A stretch of DNA of 64,000 nt from Janthinobacterium sp. GTDB taxonomy: Bacteria; Pseudomonadota; Gammaproteobacteria; Burkholderiales; Burkholderiaceae_D. This document shows positions 28,711 through 38,383 of the stretch, one piece after another. Every line of letters begins with the position of its first letter. Position 1 is the stretch's first letter. The position numbers and the translations under genes were made by a program. The notes under the pieces are model-generated. The model searched no databases. It was given only the letters and a program-made list of their open reading frames with translations, and was not told where the DNA came from. The DNA lies in the NCBI GenBank assembly GCA_003133225.1, contig PKWL01000090.1, positions 28,233-92,232 on the forward strand, read 5' to 3'.

Positions 28711-30093
28711 TTAACAACGAACCTTGTCCACGCTGGTGCGTCTTCGGCGCAAGCTGTCCACCGCAGTCAACACCAGCGCCAGCCAAGCCGAACCTGCCGC
28801 CGCAGCGCCCAGCACATCACTCAGGTAATGGGCACCCAGATAGACGCGGCTAAAGCCAACCAGCAGCACCATGACGAAGGCGCCCAGGACTGCCGCCACA
28901 CGCCAGCGCCAGACTTGGAGCACCATAACTGCAAACACCGCCAGCAGGCCATACAGCAATGTGGCCGCCATCGTGTGGCCGCTCGGAAAACTATAGCCAT
29001 TGAAAATCAGCAACGAATCCGTAAAACTGGGACGCTGACGATGAAAAGAAATTTTCAGAAGCCAGTTCAGCGCCATGCCGCCGGGAATAACCAACAACAA
29101 ATCCAGCAACCGATACCAGCAGTGCTTGTGCCACAAGACCAGTGCGCAAACGATCCCGACGCCGGTCACCCAGGGGGTCGAAGCGAGACGGGTGATGAGT
29201 TCCATGGCTGTCGTCAATCCGGGCGTTTGGCGCTCGTGGAACCACGCGGCGACGCTCCGGTCGATGACCGTCAGTGGGTCGCCCGCTAGCACGTCTTGTG
29301 CGATGCCACCAAACAACCAGGACGCGCCAAGGATAAACAGGACTCCCAGCGTCAGATGAAGCCCCAGATCGCCGCGCGGCGAGAGACGATTGGAAATAAA
29401 CTCCAATTGGGGCGCAAAGCGTCGGCGCAGGGCTAGCGCGCGCGGATGCTCAGCTAGCGCCTGCCAGCGCTGCTTGACATCAAGCTCGTGCCTCCCAAGC
29501 CAGCGCCAGAGCCAACCCAACACAATGACCAGCAGCAGAGCACCACCGAAAATTTCGCTGGCGCGGCCTATCCATTTTGCTGCCACCTGCCAACTCGCCC
29601 CGGCCAGGTAGCCGATTGAAACGAACACGCTGGCCCAGACGATGCAGCCGGCCGCATTGAAGAGGAGAAACTTCAGATAGCGCATGCGGTGGACACCCGC
29701 GACAAAGGGCATCAGCGCGCGCAGGAGATGCAGGAAATGACTGCCAAAAACGGCCTTGCCGCCATGACGCACGAAGGCACTATCGACCCGGTCCAAATGC
29801 GCCTGACGCAGTCCCAAACGCGCTCCGCGTTTGAGCAGCCAGCCTGGTCCCAGTTGCCGCCCCAGCTCGTAGCCGATGCTGTCACCGAGAATGGCAGCGA
29901 CGGAGATCACAAAGATGAGGTCGCCCGGGTCGAGCAGCCCTTGTTCGGCAAAAAATCCGCCCAGCAGCACCAGGCTCTCGCGCGGCATGACCAAGCCCAA
30001 CAACACATGGCATTCCAGCACCACGATCACGAAGATGACGAGGTAGCCCCAATGTCCGAGCTGGCCTGCAATATGGATCAAATAGTCAATCAT
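28711..30093 (-). CDS. DedA (SNARE-associated) - PAP2 phosphatase fusion membrane protein
   Basis: 460 aa. Residues 1-200 are a DedA-type domain (YLVIFVIVVLECHVLLGLVM, GDSIGYELGRQLGP, GSHFLHLLRALMPFVAGVHRM). Residues 240-450 are a PAP2 lipid phosphatase with the complete signature KISFHRQRP, FPSGHTMAA and SRVYLGAHYLSD. Ten or more membrane helices are expected. Such fusions probably dephosphorylate and translocate polyprenyl or phospholipid phosphates at the inner membrane. Its start overlaps the stop of the upstream glycoside hydrolase gene (ATGA), so the pair is translationally coupled. No copper or ATPase function is implied by its position. Confidence 0.92.
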   Translation of the reverse strand: MIDYLIHIAGQLGHWGYLVIFVIVVLECHVLLGLVMPRESLVLLGGFFAEQGLLDPGDLIFVISVAAILGDSIGYELGRQLGPGWLLKRGARLGLRQAHLDRVDSAFVRHGGKAVFGSHFLHLLRALMPFVAGVHRMRYLKFLLFNAAGCIVWASVFVSIGYLAGASWQVAAKWIGRASEIFGGALLLVIVLGWLWRWLGRHELDVKQRWQALAEHPRALALRRRFAPQLEFISNRLSPRGDLGLHLTLGVLFILGASWLFGGIAQDVLAGDPLTVIDRSVAAWFHERQTPGLTTAMELITRLASTPWVTGVGIVCALVLWHKHCWYRLLDLLLVIPGGMALNWLLKISFHRQRPSFTDSLLIFNGYSFPSGHTMAATLLYGLLAVFAVMVLQVWRWRVAAVLGAFVMVLLVGFSRVYLGAHYLSDVLGAAAAGSAWLALVLTAVDSLRRRRTSVDKVRC

Positions 30094-31403
30094 GAAGCTG
30101 CCTTGCCCGGTGCGGTCGCGCTAAAACCCGCGCGTTGCAAGCCGCTGGCGATATAAGCGCAACCGCGCGTGAGCCGCCACAACAAACCGGTGCGGTAATT
30201 CTCAATCATCAAAACAATCGGTCCCTGATTCAGGCCGAAATGCCACGGCGATACCCAGCCGTATGGATTATTGTGCTGGTTCGGGTAGGTCGGGTTGAAC
30301 GTGGCCTTGAAGCCGCAGACATTTCCCGTTTTCAGGTCGACCTGATGCACCAGATAGTCGATGGTCGGCAACACGATTTCCGGCGCGAACGGCAACGACG
30401 CCACCACAGCCCAGGGCGCGATGGTTCCATCATCGGGTCCATACGGCACGCCTCGTCCCACGTAATCGAGGAAGTGGCGCTCGATACCGTTCACTTTGAG
30501 GGTCTTGGGGCCGGGCCCGTCACTCGCGGTAATGCCCCAACAGTCTTTGCCATAACCCGCGAACTTGAGCGGATTGTCGATCGCGTATTGTTGCTGCGCA
30601 TAGGTTGCGCGGCGCGTGTTCTCGAAATAGTCGATGCCTTTTTCGCGCATGAACGCGTCCTGAATGCCACGAAAATCGATCCAGAGATGAGAAATCTGAT
30701 GCGTGAACAACGGCCCGGCGTAAAGATAATCGTAGCCGCAACTATTTTTCCACTCGTAGGTGCAAGCCCACGCTGTGTAGCTCTCCTGCGGCAGCGGATG
30801 GGTGGGCGAGCCGAGTCCCAGGATATACAGCACCAGCGCCTCGTCGTAGCCTTCCCAGCGGTATTTGAGAAATCCGCTTTCAGGTTTCCAGCCGTGCGTC
30901 ACCGTGAGGCCACCGTTTTGTGCCCACGGCCAGTCGGCACGGCGATAAAGTGCGTCAGCGACGGCGCGTATTTCCTTTTCCCCATTCGTATCCGCATCAA
31001 AATACGCGCCAACAGTCAACGCGCCAGCGAGCAAAATGGCGCTGTCCACGGTCGACAATTCGCATTGCCACGCACGCCGTCCAGTTTGCATGTCGAGAAA
31101 ATGATAATAAAAGCCGTGGTAACCGGTGGCATCCGGTTCGAGGCCTTGCGGGCTGTTCCAGAAGAATCGCAGTGTGGTCAGAACTATCTCGATTGCCGCC
31201 GCGCGCGTGATGAAACCGCGCTCGACCGCGACCGGATACGCCGCCAAGCCAAGGCCGGTGGCGGCAATGCTGGCGGGCCAATCAGGCGCGGTCTTGTCGA
31301 GCACCAGTCCATTTTGCGGATTGGTCCAGAGCAGAAAATAGCGGAAGGTATCGCGTTGAAGCGACTCCAACTCGGCGTCGATCACGGCTTTGTCGGTTTT
31401 CAT
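30090..31403 (-). CDS. GH144-like glucanase (glycoamylase, PF10091 type)
   Basis: 437 aa with the glycoamylase architecture of an alpha/alpha toroid: LQRDTFRYFLLWTNPQNGLV near residue 15, SIAATGLGLAAYPVAVERG, LSTVDSAILLAGAL, GYDEALVLYILGLGSPTHPL and AGPLFTHQISHLWIDFRG. ITASDGPGP and GLNQGPIVLMIENYRTGLLWR follow near the C-terminus. Characterised soluble members (GH144) are endo-beta-1,2-glucanases. No signal peptide is visible, which is unusual for a secreted glucanase. It is coupled to the DedA-PAP2 gene. With the GH94 protein at the left of the window it suggests beta-1,2-glucan turnover. Confidence 0.82.
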   Translation of the reverse strand: MKTDKAVIDAELESLQRDTFRYFLLWTNPQNGLVLDKTAPDWPASIAATGLGLAAYPVAVERGFITRAAAIEIVLTTLRFFWNSPQGLEPDATGYHGFYYHFLDMQTGRRAWQCELSTVDSAILLAGALTVGAYFDADTNGEKEIRAVADALYRRADWPWAQNGGLTVTHGWKPESGFLKYRWEGYDEALVLYILGLGSPTHPLPQESYTAWACTYEWKNSCGYDYLYAGPLFTHQISHLWIDFRGIQDAFMREKGIDYFENTRRATYAQQQYAIDNPLKFAGYGKDCWGITASDGPGPKTLKVNGIERHFLDYVGRGVPYGPDDGTIAPWAVVASLPFAPEIVLPTIDYLVHQVDLKTGNVCGFKATFNPTYPNQHNNPYGWVSPWHFGLNQGPIVLMIENYRTGLLWRLTRGCAYIASGLQRAGFSATAPGKAAS

Positions 31404-31436
31404 GGTGGCGCTGGGCTTGCAACCTCCGCGTTGCCT

Positions 31437-33671
31437 TCAGGCAGACGGTTTCTTGTCAAACTGCCTTTTTTCCGGCAGCCCGGAAGCCTTGGCTGACGCT
31501 GGCGGTGCTGGCACGGCCGATGGCGCTGTCGGTTCTGCGGTTTTGCCGAGTTGCGGGTCACCTGCGAGTTTGGTGCGCTTCAAGCGCAATGCATTGCCAA
31601 TCACGGATACCGAACTCAGGCTCATGGTCAGGGCTGCGATCATGGGTGAGAGCAGCCAGCCGGTCAGTGGATACAGCACGCCAGCCGCAATCGGGATCGC
31701 CAGCGCGTTGTAGAGCAGGGCAAACAGAAGATTTTGCTTCATATTGGCCACCGTCGCTTCGGACAGCAAGCGGGCCGTCGCCAGCGCGCGCAAATCGCCC
31801 TTGATCAAAGTGAGTTGCGCGCTGTTCATGGCCACATCGGTGCCGGTACCCATGGCCACGCCGACATCCGCTTTGGCCAGTGCCGGTGCATCGTTGATGC
31901 CGTCGCCGGCCATTGCCACGATGCGTCCTTCTTTTTGCAGCTTTTCCACCAGCAGCAGTTTGTCAGCGGGCTTCACCTCGCCGTGTACCTCAGCGATGCC
32001 CAGTCGCGCCCCCACGGCCTTGGCGGTGGTCAGGCCGTCGCCGGTGGCCATCACGATACGCAAACCGGCTGCCTTGAGAGTCGCCAAGGCTTCGGGCGTA
32101 CTCTGCTTGATCGGATCGGACACCGCCAGCAGACCCGCCAGCTTGCCATCGACTGCCAGATGCATGACGCTGGCGCCTTCACCGCGCAGGCCTTCAGCCT
32201 GTGACATCAGAGGCGCCACCGAGACGCTGATCTGCTGCATCAATGTTGTATTTCCAAGAGCAAGCTGACGCCCCGCAACCTGAGCGCGCACGCCGATACC
32301 CGAGCCTGACTCAAAGTTTTCCGGCTTGTCCAGCGTCATGCCACGCTCGCGCGCGGCACGTACTATTGCGTCGGCCAGTGGGTGCTCGCTGCCCTGGTCC
32401 AGGCTCGCGGCCAGGCGCAGCACCTCATCAGCCTCAAAGCCCGCAGCCGACACCGCCCGATCAAACGCCGGGTGTCCCTCGGTCAGAGTGCCGGTCTTGT
32501 CGATGATCAGCGTGTCAACCTTGCGCAGGTTCTCGATCGCCGCCGCATCGCGGAACAGCACGCCGCGCGTGGCCCCCAGCCCCGTGGCCACCATGATCGA
32601 CATCGGCGTGGCCAGTCCCAAGGCGCAGGGACAGGCGATGATCAGCACAGCCACCGCGTTGACGAGTCCGAAAACCCAACTCGGCTCCGGCCCGAACAGT
32701 CCCCAAACCAAGAAAGTCAAAACGGCAATGGCCATGACGGCGGCGACAAAGTAACCCGCCACCACATCCGCCATGCGTTGCATCGGTGCCCTGGAACGCT
32801 GCGCCTGGGCCACCATTTGCACGATCTGGGCCAGCATGGTAGCGGAGCCCACTTTTTCGGCACGTATCACCAAGGCTCCGCTGGTGTTGAGCGTCGCACC
32901 GATCACCTTGTCGCCCAGCCGTTTGCTCACCGGCACCGGTTCTCCCGTCAGCATGGATTCATCGACCGCGCTGCTGCCCTCGGTCACAGTACCGTCCACC
33001 GGCACTTTCTCACCCGGGCGCACGCGCAATGCGTCACCGACATGGACGTCGCTCAGGGGTACATCCTCCTCGCCGCCCTCGGAGCGGATGCGCCGCGCCG
33101 TTTTGGGTGCCAAACCGAGCAACGATTTGATCGCCGCCGAGGTCTGGGACCTGGCCTTGAGTTCGAGCAGTTGGCCCATCAGCGTGAGCGAGATGATCAC
33201 GGCAGCCGCTTCAAAATACACGGCAACGCGACCCATGATGATGAACGACTGCGGAAACACCTGCGGCGCGATGGTGGCCACCACGCTATAAACAAAAGCC
33301 GCACCGGTGCCCAGACTGATCAGTGTCCACATGTTCAGGCTGCGTTTCACCACCGATTGCCAACCACGGACAAAGAAGGGCCAGCCGGCCCAGAGCACGA
33401 TTGGCGTGGCAATAAGCAGTTCAACCCAGCTCTGCACAGTCCCATCAATCCACTGCTGAAAATGGCCAAACATGGCCAGCACGAAAACGATGACCGTCAA
33501 CGGCAAGGTCCACCAGAAGCGCCTTGAGAAGTCGCGCAACTCCGGGTTGTCGTTGTCATCGAGCTTGGGCAGCTCGGGCTCCAGCGTCATGCCGCATTTG
33601 GGGCAGTTGCCGGGATGGTCCTGGCGCACCTTGGGGTGCATCGGACAGGTGTAAATCGTCACTTCGGTCAT
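31437..33671 (-). CDS. P1B-type copper-transporting ATPase with N-terminal HMBD
   Basis: 744 aa from ATG 33671; the open frame extends to 33824 but that part encodes the upstream 40-aa peptide in another frame. An N-terminal heavy-metal-binding motif is at residues 6-28 (YTCPMHPKV and CPKCGM). It then has the metal-channel motif ACPCALG near 347, the phosphorylation site DKTGTLTEG near 390, HP (SEHPLADAI), and [10 protein letters not shown] in the hinge. It exports Cu(I), or possibly Ag(I), from the cytosol using ATP. It has a Pro/Ala-rich C-terminal tail. Its ATG overlaps the stop of a 40-aa membrane peptide, and it is divergent from a CopR/CusR-type regulator that probably controls it. Confidence 0.93.
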   Translation of the reverse strand: MTEVTIYTCPMHPKVRQDHPGNCPKCGMTLEPELPKLDDNDNPELRDFSRRFWWTLPLTVIVFVLAMFGHFQQWIDGTVQSWVELLIATPIVLWAGWPFFVRGWQSVVKRSLNMWTLISLGTGAAFVYSVVATIAPQVFPQSFIIMGRVAVYFEAAAVIISLTLMGQLLELKARSQTSAAIKSLLGLAPKTARRIRSEGGEEDVPLSDVHVGDALRVRPGEKVPVDGTVTEGSSAVDESMLTGEPVPVSKRLGDKVIGATLNTSGALVIRAEKVGSATMLAQIVQMVAQAQRSRAPMQRMADVVAGYFVAAVMAIAVLTFLVWGLFGPEPSWVFGLVNAVAVLIIACPCALGLATPMSIMVATGLGATRGVLFRDAAAIENLRKVDTLIIDKTGTLTEGHPAFDRAVSAAGFEADEVLRLAASLDQGSEHPLADAIVRAARERGMTLDKPENFESGSGIGVRAQVAGRQLALGNTTLMQQISVSVAPLMSQAEGLRGEGASVMHLAVDGKLAGLLAVSDPIKQSTPEALATLKAAGLRIVMATGDGLTTAKAVGARLGIAEVHGEVKPADKLLLVEKLQKEGRIVAMAGDGINDAPALAKADVGVAMGTGTDVAMNSAQLTLIKGDLRALATARLLSEATVANMKQNLLFALLYNALAIPIAAGVLYPLTGWLLSPMIAALTMSLSSVSVIGNALRLKRTKLAGDPQLGKTAEPTAPSAVPAPPASAKASGLPEKRQFDKKPSA

Positions 33672-33790
33672 TTGCCGCCTCGCTTGAGGACCCATGCGAC
33701 GAGGACGACCACCACGATCAGCAGCAAGATCATCGATCCCCCGCCGTAGCCACCCATCCAGCCATAATTCCACGTGCCACCATTCATCAT
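33668..33790 (-). CDS. 40-aa single-pass membrane peptide coupled to the copper ATPase
   Basis: ATG 33790 is preceded 7 nt upstream by GGAG and opens a 40-codon frame. A Gly/Trp/Tyr-rich N-terminus ([18 protein letters not shown]) leads into one helix ([15 protein letters not shown]) and a basic end, KRGGK. The TGA overlaps the ATPase ATG (ATGA), strong evidence of co-translation. Similar tiny Gly/Met/Trp-rich membrane peptides often accompany copper ATPase genes. It may be an assembly or metal-delivery accessory, which is inference. Confidence 0.72.
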   Translation of the reverse strand: MMNGGTWNYGWMGGYGGGSMILLLIVVVVLVAWVLKRGGK

Positions 33791-34006
33791 AAATTTTCTC
33801 CAAAAAAACATCAAAAATCAGCATACGTTGGCATTCGGTCGACCTCTGTGCGGCAGCACACGCAGTCTTGCCTTAACAAAGAGTTCTACTTCAATGCGTC
33901 CGACTTTCCACAGTGTGCAAAGCTGTTCCCATCAGCAAGCTGTCCGCCAGATTACATTGCTGTTATTTGCGCTGCACCGGCATCGAAGCAGCGCAAAATG
34001 GCGGGC

Positions 34007-34690
34007 ATGAAAATTCTGATCGTTGAAGACGAGCCCAAAACCGGCGACTACCTCAAACAGGGCTTGGTCGAAGCAGGCTTCGTCGTCGATCTGGTGCGCG
34101 ACGGCGCCGATGGCTTGCATCAAGCGCTGACGGAAGATTTTGACTTGGGCATTCTCGATGTGATGCTGCCCGGCATCGACGGCTGGGCCGTCTTGGCTGG
34201 CATCCGTCACTCTGGCAAAGACATGCCAGTCTTGTTTTTGAGCGCACGCGACCATGTCGATGACCGGGTCAAGGGTTTGGAACTTGGCGCCGACGATTAC
34301 CTGGTCAAGCCCTTTGCTTTCTCCGAGTTGCTGGCGCGCGTGCGCACTCTTCTGCGCCGTGGCACCAAAGCTACGGCGGCGGAGTTTTTGCGTGCGGCCG
34401 ATCTGGAACTCGACTTGATGCGTCGGCGCGTTAATCGGGCTGGCAAACGGATTGATCTGACCGCCAAAGAATTTGCACTGCTGGAGCTGCTGCTGCGCCG
34501 CCAGGGCGAGGTGTTGCCACGCTCGCTGATTGCGTCGCAGGTGTGGGACATGAATTTCGACAGTGACACCAACGTGATCGAAGTCGCCATGCGCCGCCTG
34601 CGCGCCAAGGTGGACGACGAGTTTGAGCCCAAGCTCATTCGCACCGTGCGCGGCATGGGCTATGTGCTGGAGAATCCCGCTTGCGCTTAG
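34007..34690 (+). CDS. copR: Heavy-metal response regulator (CopR/CusR type)
   Basis: 227 aa, OmpR family. The receiver domain has the acidic pair in [11 protein letters not shown], the phosphoacceptor Asp in [11 protein letters not shown] (about residue 51) and the KPF motif. The winged helix ends with [16 protein letters not shown] and [11 protein letters not shown]. The sequence type ([20 protein letters not shown]) is that of copper/silver regulators. It is divergent from the HMBD ATPase and overlaps the kinase gene downstream. ATG 34007 is the canonical start; the much longer open frame upstream is antisense to the ATPase. Confidence 0.92.
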   Translation: MKILIVEDEPKTGDYLKQGLVEAGFVVDLVRDGADGLHQALTEDFDLGILDVMLPGIDGWAVLAGIRHSGKDMPVLFLSARDHVDDRVKGLELGADDYLVKPFAFSELLARVRTLLRRGTKATAAEFLRAADLELDLMRRRVNRAGKRIDLTAKEFALLELLLRRQGEVLPRSLIASQVWDMNFDSDTNVIEVAMRRLRAKVDDEFEPKLIRTVRGMGYVLENPACA

Positions 34691-36075
34691 GTGGCAAAAC
34701 ATCGATTACGCGGCGGCTGACGCTGCTGTTCGTCACGGCCTCGTCGGTCGTGCTGCTGGCGCTGGGTTTTGTGATCGCTTCCACGGTTGAGAAACATTTT
34801 GAAGCCCTCGACATGGAGGCTCTTACAGACAAGATGGAACTGCTTCGCAACGCCCTTGTGCTGCTGAAATCGCAGGACGACCTGAAGCCTTTGGCACAGC
34901 AGCTTGACCACTCGCTGGCCGGTCACCATGGCCTCGAAGTCATGGTCATCGACAAGAACAAGACCGTGCTGTTCGCTACGTCAAATGCCCACTTTGACCC
35001 TGGGCTGATGCTTGCCAGTGCGACCCAAAGACCACAGCAGCCGATTCTCTGGACCTTGGGCCAACAGACCTACCGCGCGATTGCAGCGGAGCTGCCCAGC
35101 GGCAGCAGCGCGCGCTCTAGTGTGATCGTGGCCGTGGCTACCGACATTGCCCATCATCAGACCTACATGAGCTCCTTTCTGCACACGCTATGGCTTTTTG
35201 TCGCCGGCGCAGCGGCGCTGACCGGATTGCTCGGCTGGGCCGCCGCTCGACGCGGCCTGGCACCGCTGCGCGCCATGCGCGAGCAGACCCACGCAGTGAC
35301 AGCACAACAACTCAGCCAGCGCCTGCCGGTTGAGTCAGTGCCGGTCGAACTGGCTGAACTGGCGCAGTCCTTGAACGAAATGCTGGCGCGACTGGAAGAA
35401 GCGTTTCGCCGCCTCTCCGATTTTTCATCCGACATCGCGCATGAGTTGCGCACGCCGGTCACCAACCTGATGACGCAAACCCAAGTCGCCCTCTCAAGAA
35501 CGCGCAGCGCCGAGGAGTACCACAGCATTCTCGAATCGAATGCCGAGGAGTTCGAACGCATGGCGCGCATGATCTCGGACATGCTGCTGCTAGCCAAGGC
35601 CGAGAACGACCTGGTGGTACCAACCCGCGAAAAAGTCAATCTCGCAGACGAAGTGCGTGTGTTGTTCGATTACTACGAGGCAGTCGCTGAAGAAAAAGGC
35701 TTGCACCTTACGGCAGAGGGCCATGGTGAAGTGACTGCCGACCGGCTCATGTTGCGCCGGGCACTGGGCAACCTGCTGTCAAACGCGGTGCGGCATTCGA
35801 CGGTGGGCTCGACGATACGCGTCAATATCAGCTCGAACCAGGGCATGATATCGATCGGCATGGAAAACACCGGCGACACGATTCCTGCGGAGTATCTGGA
35901 TCGTGTTTTCGACCGCTTCTTCCGGGTCGATCCCTCGCGCCAACGCAACAGCCAAGGCACCGGCCTGGGGCTGGCCATCACCAAGTCCATCGTCCTCGCC
36001 CACGGTGGCAGGATCACGGTCGCGTCGTCTGAAGCTGTGACCGCGTTTACCGTCACACTGCCGCGCGCCGCCTGA
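34681..36075 (+). CDS. copS: Heavy-metal sensor histidine kinase (CopS/CusS type)
   Basis: 464 aa. It has an N-terminal helix at about 13-33, a periplasmic sensor region to about 160, a second helix at about 161-183 and HAMP. The dimerisation motif [15 protein letters not shown] carries the phosphorylated His near residue 258. Then come the N box ([11 protein letters not shown]) and G boxes ([13 protein letters not shown]). The likely start is TTG 34681, which overlaps the regulator stop; no ATG lies before the first helix. It senses periplasmic copper or silver and signals to the preceding regulator. Confidence 0.92.
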   Translation: MRLGGKTSITRRLTLLFVTASSVVLLALGFVIASTVEKHFEALDMEALTDKMELLRNALVLLKSQDDLKPLAQQLDHSLAGHHGLEVMVIDKNKTVLFATSNAHFDPGLMLASATQRPQQPILWTLGQQTYRAIAAELPSGSSARSSVIVAVATDIAHHQTYMSSFLHTLWLFVAGAAALTGLLGWAAARRGLAPLRAMREQTHAVTAQQLSQRLPVESVPVELAELAQSLNEMLARLEEAFRRLSDFSSDIAHELRTPVTNLMTQTQVALSRTRSAEEYHSILESNAEEFERMARMISDMLLLAKAENDLVVPTREKVNLADEVRVLFDYYEAVAEEKGLHLTAEGHGEVTADRLMLRRALGNLLSNAVRHSTVGSTIRVNISSNQGMISIGMENTGDTIPAEYLDRVFDRFFRVDPSRQRNSQGTGLGLAITKSIVLAHGGRITVASSEAVTAFTVTLPRAA

Positions 36076-36085
36076 GACGAATTGC

Positions 36086-36110
36086 TGACCGATTTGTAAT
36101 TTGTCGGTCA
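36086..36110. promoter_or_regulatory. Inverted repeat TGACCGA-N11-TCGGTCA upstream of DUF4148 gene
   Basis: Two perfect 7-bp arms separated by 11 bp (TTTGTAATTTG), 10 bp after the sensor-kinase stop and about 130 bp before the DUF4148 ATG. It is followed by a CTATAG box near 36135. The symmetry fits an operator for a dimeric regulator such as the adjacent CopR. It lacks a T-run, so it is not an obvious terminator. Confidence 0.4.
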
Positions 36111-36238
36111 TGCTCCTGTCGGGGTCTGCTTTCTATAGTTCACTCATATCGCAACTTAGCGATTGAAGCTGGACAAGACGGTACACCATGACGACCGACC
36201 TGCCCGGCAATGTTTAACCAGCTTTGAAGGGACTCATC

Positions 36239-36706
36239 ATGAAAACCAAATTTACAGCCATCGCATTGATCATCGCGTCCGGTCTGATCGCTGGCACCAG
36301 TTTCGCAGGTGTCTCTCGTGAGCAAGTCAAGGCAGAACTCGCCCAGGCCGTTCGCAGCGGCGACATGCTCGCCGATGGAGAGACTGGCCTCAAGCTCAAT
36401 GAGCTCTACCCGGACCGCTACCCTGCCAAGCAGGTGCAAGCCGGTCTAACCCGTGAGCAAGTGAAGGCCGAACTCGCCCAAGCCATTCGCAGCGGTGACA
36501 TGCTCGCCGATGGAGAGACTGGCCTCAAGCTCAATGAGCTCTACCCGGACCGCTATCCAGCCAAGCAGATGCAAGCCGGTCTAACCCGTGTGCAAGTCAA
36601 GGCAGAACTCGCTGAAGCCCTGCGCACCGGTGATTTCATTGTCACCGATGAAGGGCCCACCGCCAAGTGCAACGAACTGCACCCCTACATGCATCGGTCC
36701 ATTTGA
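36239..36706 (+). CDS. DUF4148 periplasmic repeat protein
   Basis: 155 aa from ATG 36239. A Sec signal peptide (FTAIALIIASGLIAGTSFAG, residues 4-23) is followed by two near-identical 45-aa units starting VSREQVKAEL and LTREQVKAEL, each ending NELYPDRYPAKQ. A shortened third unit ends with a Cys- and His-containing tail. DUF4148 proteins are betaproteobacterial periplasmic proteins of unknown role. Placement straight after the copper two-component genes suggests a metal- or envelope-stress-linked function. The DNA repeats (about 135 bp) are almost identical, so the gene recently duplicated internally. Confidence 0.88.
   Translation: MKTKFTAIALIIASGLIAGTSFAGVSREQVKAELAQAVRSGDMLADGETGLKLNELYPDRYPAKQVQAGLTREQVKAELAQAIRSGDMLADGETGLKLNELYPDRYPAKQMQAGLTRVQVKAELAEALRTGDFIVTDEGPTAKCNELHPYMHRSI
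36307..36580 (+). repeat. Tandem 135-bp repeats in the DUF4148 gene
   Basis: Two units of 135 bp with few differences, followed by a diverging partial third. The identical stretch spans the GATGGAGAGACTGGCCTCAA region in both copies. Confidence 0.85.
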
Positions 36707-36741
36707 GTTTGGACCTGGTAGGTGAGCCGTGGCACGGTGTA

Positions 36742-36992
36742 CTACGTGCCCTGGCCCATCCCTTCCAGATCGCGACGCTTTTCCTCGAATTCAGGCTTGT
36801 CGATCTCGCCCCTGGCGTAGCGCTCGCCCAGAATGTCCAGTGCCGTCTTCTCGCGCAAGCCGGGTTCGCTAGCGTCAGGCCGTACGCCAAATCCACGCAG
36901 CAGCAGCACGACGGCAACAATGGTCAACCCCAAAATAACAGCATGCCAATGCCCATGGTGCCGCCGCTGAATCCAGACCCGTCGCACCCCAC
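36742..36992 (-). pseudogene. SHOCT-domain membrane protein, apparent 1-nt frameshift
   Basis: The C-terminal part (ALDILGERYARGEIDKPEFE) is a SHOCT domain preceded by a helix (LTIVAVVLLLRGF). The open frame upstream gives an odd N-terminus (MRRVWIQRRHHGHWH). In the neighbouring frame a GTG at 36992, one base after the stop of the Spy-like gene, reads GCDGSGFSGGTMGIGMLLFW, the usual start of this family, and then stops. The two frames meet at the GGGG run at 36928-36931; one extra G would restore a normal protein of about 83 aa. It is either a real frameshift or a sequencing error. Confidence 0.7.
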
Positions 36993-36993
36993 A

Positions 36994-37455
36994 TCATCTC
37001 GGTCGCCTGAGGCCACCGAAGCGCTGATCAGCGATCAATTTCTGCTCCGGTGTGAGCACCGCATAGAGGTCCTTGAACGCCGCAGCGTTGGCCGCCATCT
37101 CAAGCTGGCGCTGCTTCATGAACTCGCTTCGCTGCGCGAGCACCTCCGGTGCGGACCTGGCACCGTGGCGCGCTTCGCGCACCTTGGCGAACCAGGCCTG
37201 GCGGTTTTCGCTCTGCTGCTTGGCGTTCTTGGCGAAGGCCTGCCAGGCAACGTCCTGCTGGGCAGTGATTCCCAACGCTATCTTCAGGTGGGCGAGACGC
37301 TCACCGGCACGGCCCGGGCCGTGGCCGCCCATCATCCCAGGCCCCATGCCACGGCCCGGGCCGTAGCCAAAGGGCTGAGCACTGATTGCCGCTGCGCCAA
37401 GGCCGAGGGTTAACGCGGTACCCAGAGCGATTACCAATTTTGTTGCTCGTTTCAT
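36994..37455 (-). CDS. Spy/CpxP-family periplasmic LTxxQ protein
   Basis: 153 aa. A signal peptide at 1-26 (KLVIALGTALTLGLGAAAIS) is followed by a Gly/Met/Pro/His-rich segment (GPGRGMGPGMMGGHGPG) that could bind metal. A helical Spy-like core follows, ending with LTPEQKLIADQRF, the LTxxQ motif. Such proteins are ATP-independent periplasmic chaperones or stress sensors. It is divergent from the OmpR-type regulator at 37661, which probably controls it, and is coupled to the SHOCT gene. Confidence 0.87.
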   Translation of the reverse strand: MKRATKLVIALGTALTLGLGAAAISAQPFGYGPGRGMGPGMMGGHGPGRAGERLAHLKIALGITAQQDVAWQAFAKNAKQQSENRQAWFAKVREARHGARSAPEVLAQRSEFMKQRQLEMAANAAAFKDLYAVLTPEQKLIADQRFGGLRRPR

Positions 37456-37660
37456 GATCTATTCTCCGTTAAGTGAATTTGGGAACTCTGCGAGTCTGGC
37501 TGCCCTTGATCGGATCATCCACCCGCATTGGTTCCCATTGCAGCACGCGAATGTAAGCGCCATGTTGCCTTGTTGTACGCCCCGGTAGCGCTGCTGCGGC
37601 GTGTTACGCTGCACTACAATTTCGTCGCTCAAGGCATGGATTCGCGGACATATTCGAGAC

Positions 37661-38383
37661 ATGGAAACTTCTGACCGCATTTTGGTCGTTGATGACGACC
37701 TTGAGATCCGCAATCTGCTGGGGGAATATTTGCGCAAGAACGGCTACCACGCGACGCTGGTGGCGGACGGCAAGGCGATGTGGGAAGCGCTCGCGCGCGG
37801 CGCGCCCGACCTGATCGTGCTCGATCTCATGCTCCCTGGCGACGACGGTTTGACGCTGTGCCGCAAGCTGAGGGCCGAGGCTGAGACGCCCGTCATCATG
37901 CTGACCGCGCGCGGCGAGGAAACCGACCGCATCGTGGGTCTGGAGATGGGCGCCGACGACTATCTCGCCAAACCCTTTAGCCCGCGGGAACTGCTGGCGC
38001 GCATCAAGAGCGTGCTGCGGCGCGCGCGCAGCCTGCCGCGCAACCTGCGCGCCGATGATGCGCGCGCAATCGCCTTCGCCGGTTGGCGGCTGGATACGGT
38101 GGCGCGCCACCTGATCTCAAACGAAGGGGTGATCACAGCGCTCTCCGGCGCGGAATTCCAACTGCTGAAAATATTTCTCAGCCACCCCAACCACGTGCTC
38201 ACGCGCGATCAACTGATGCTGCTCTCCAAGGGGCGCGAGGCCGAAGCACTGGACCGCACCATCGACATCCAGGTCAGCCGTTTGCGCCATCGTCTGGGCG
38301 ACGACCCGGCTGACCCGCAGATCATCAAGACCGTGCGTGGCGAAGGCTATGTTTTGGCGGTTAAGGTCGAGGTGCAAGCCTGA
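37661..38383 (+). CDS. OmpR-type response regulator
   Basis: 240 aa. The receiver has VVDDDLEIRNLL, phosphoacceptor Asp in LIVLDLMLPG (about residue 55) and the KPF motif. The winged-helix DNA-binding domain ends with RTIDIQVSRLRHRLGDD and TVRGEGYVL, which is OmpR-like. It is paired with a kinase whose ATG overlaps its end by one base. Divergence from the spy-like gene suggests an envelope-stress role. ATG 37661 is chosen; the upstream open frame has no RBS. Confidence 0.9.
   Translation: METSDRILVVDDDLEIRNLLGEYLRKNGYHATLVADGKAMWEALARGAPDLIVLDLMLPGDDGLTLCRKLRAEAETPVIMLTARGEETDRIVGLEMGADDYLAKPFSPRELLARIKSVLRRARSLPRNLRADDARAIAFAGWRLDTVARHLISNEGVITALSGAEFQLLKIFLSHPNHVLTRDQLMLLSKGREAEALDRTIDIQVSRLRHRLGDDPADPQIIKTVRGEGYVLAVKVEVQA

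Noticed and set aside
30135..31496. 453-codon plus-strand open frame
   Set aside because: Antisense to the GH144-like gene and its promoter; no recognisable domain.
33791..34006. Copper operator between the divergent ATPase and regulator genes
   Set aside because: I could not find a convincing inverted repeat or a match to the palindrome at 36086.
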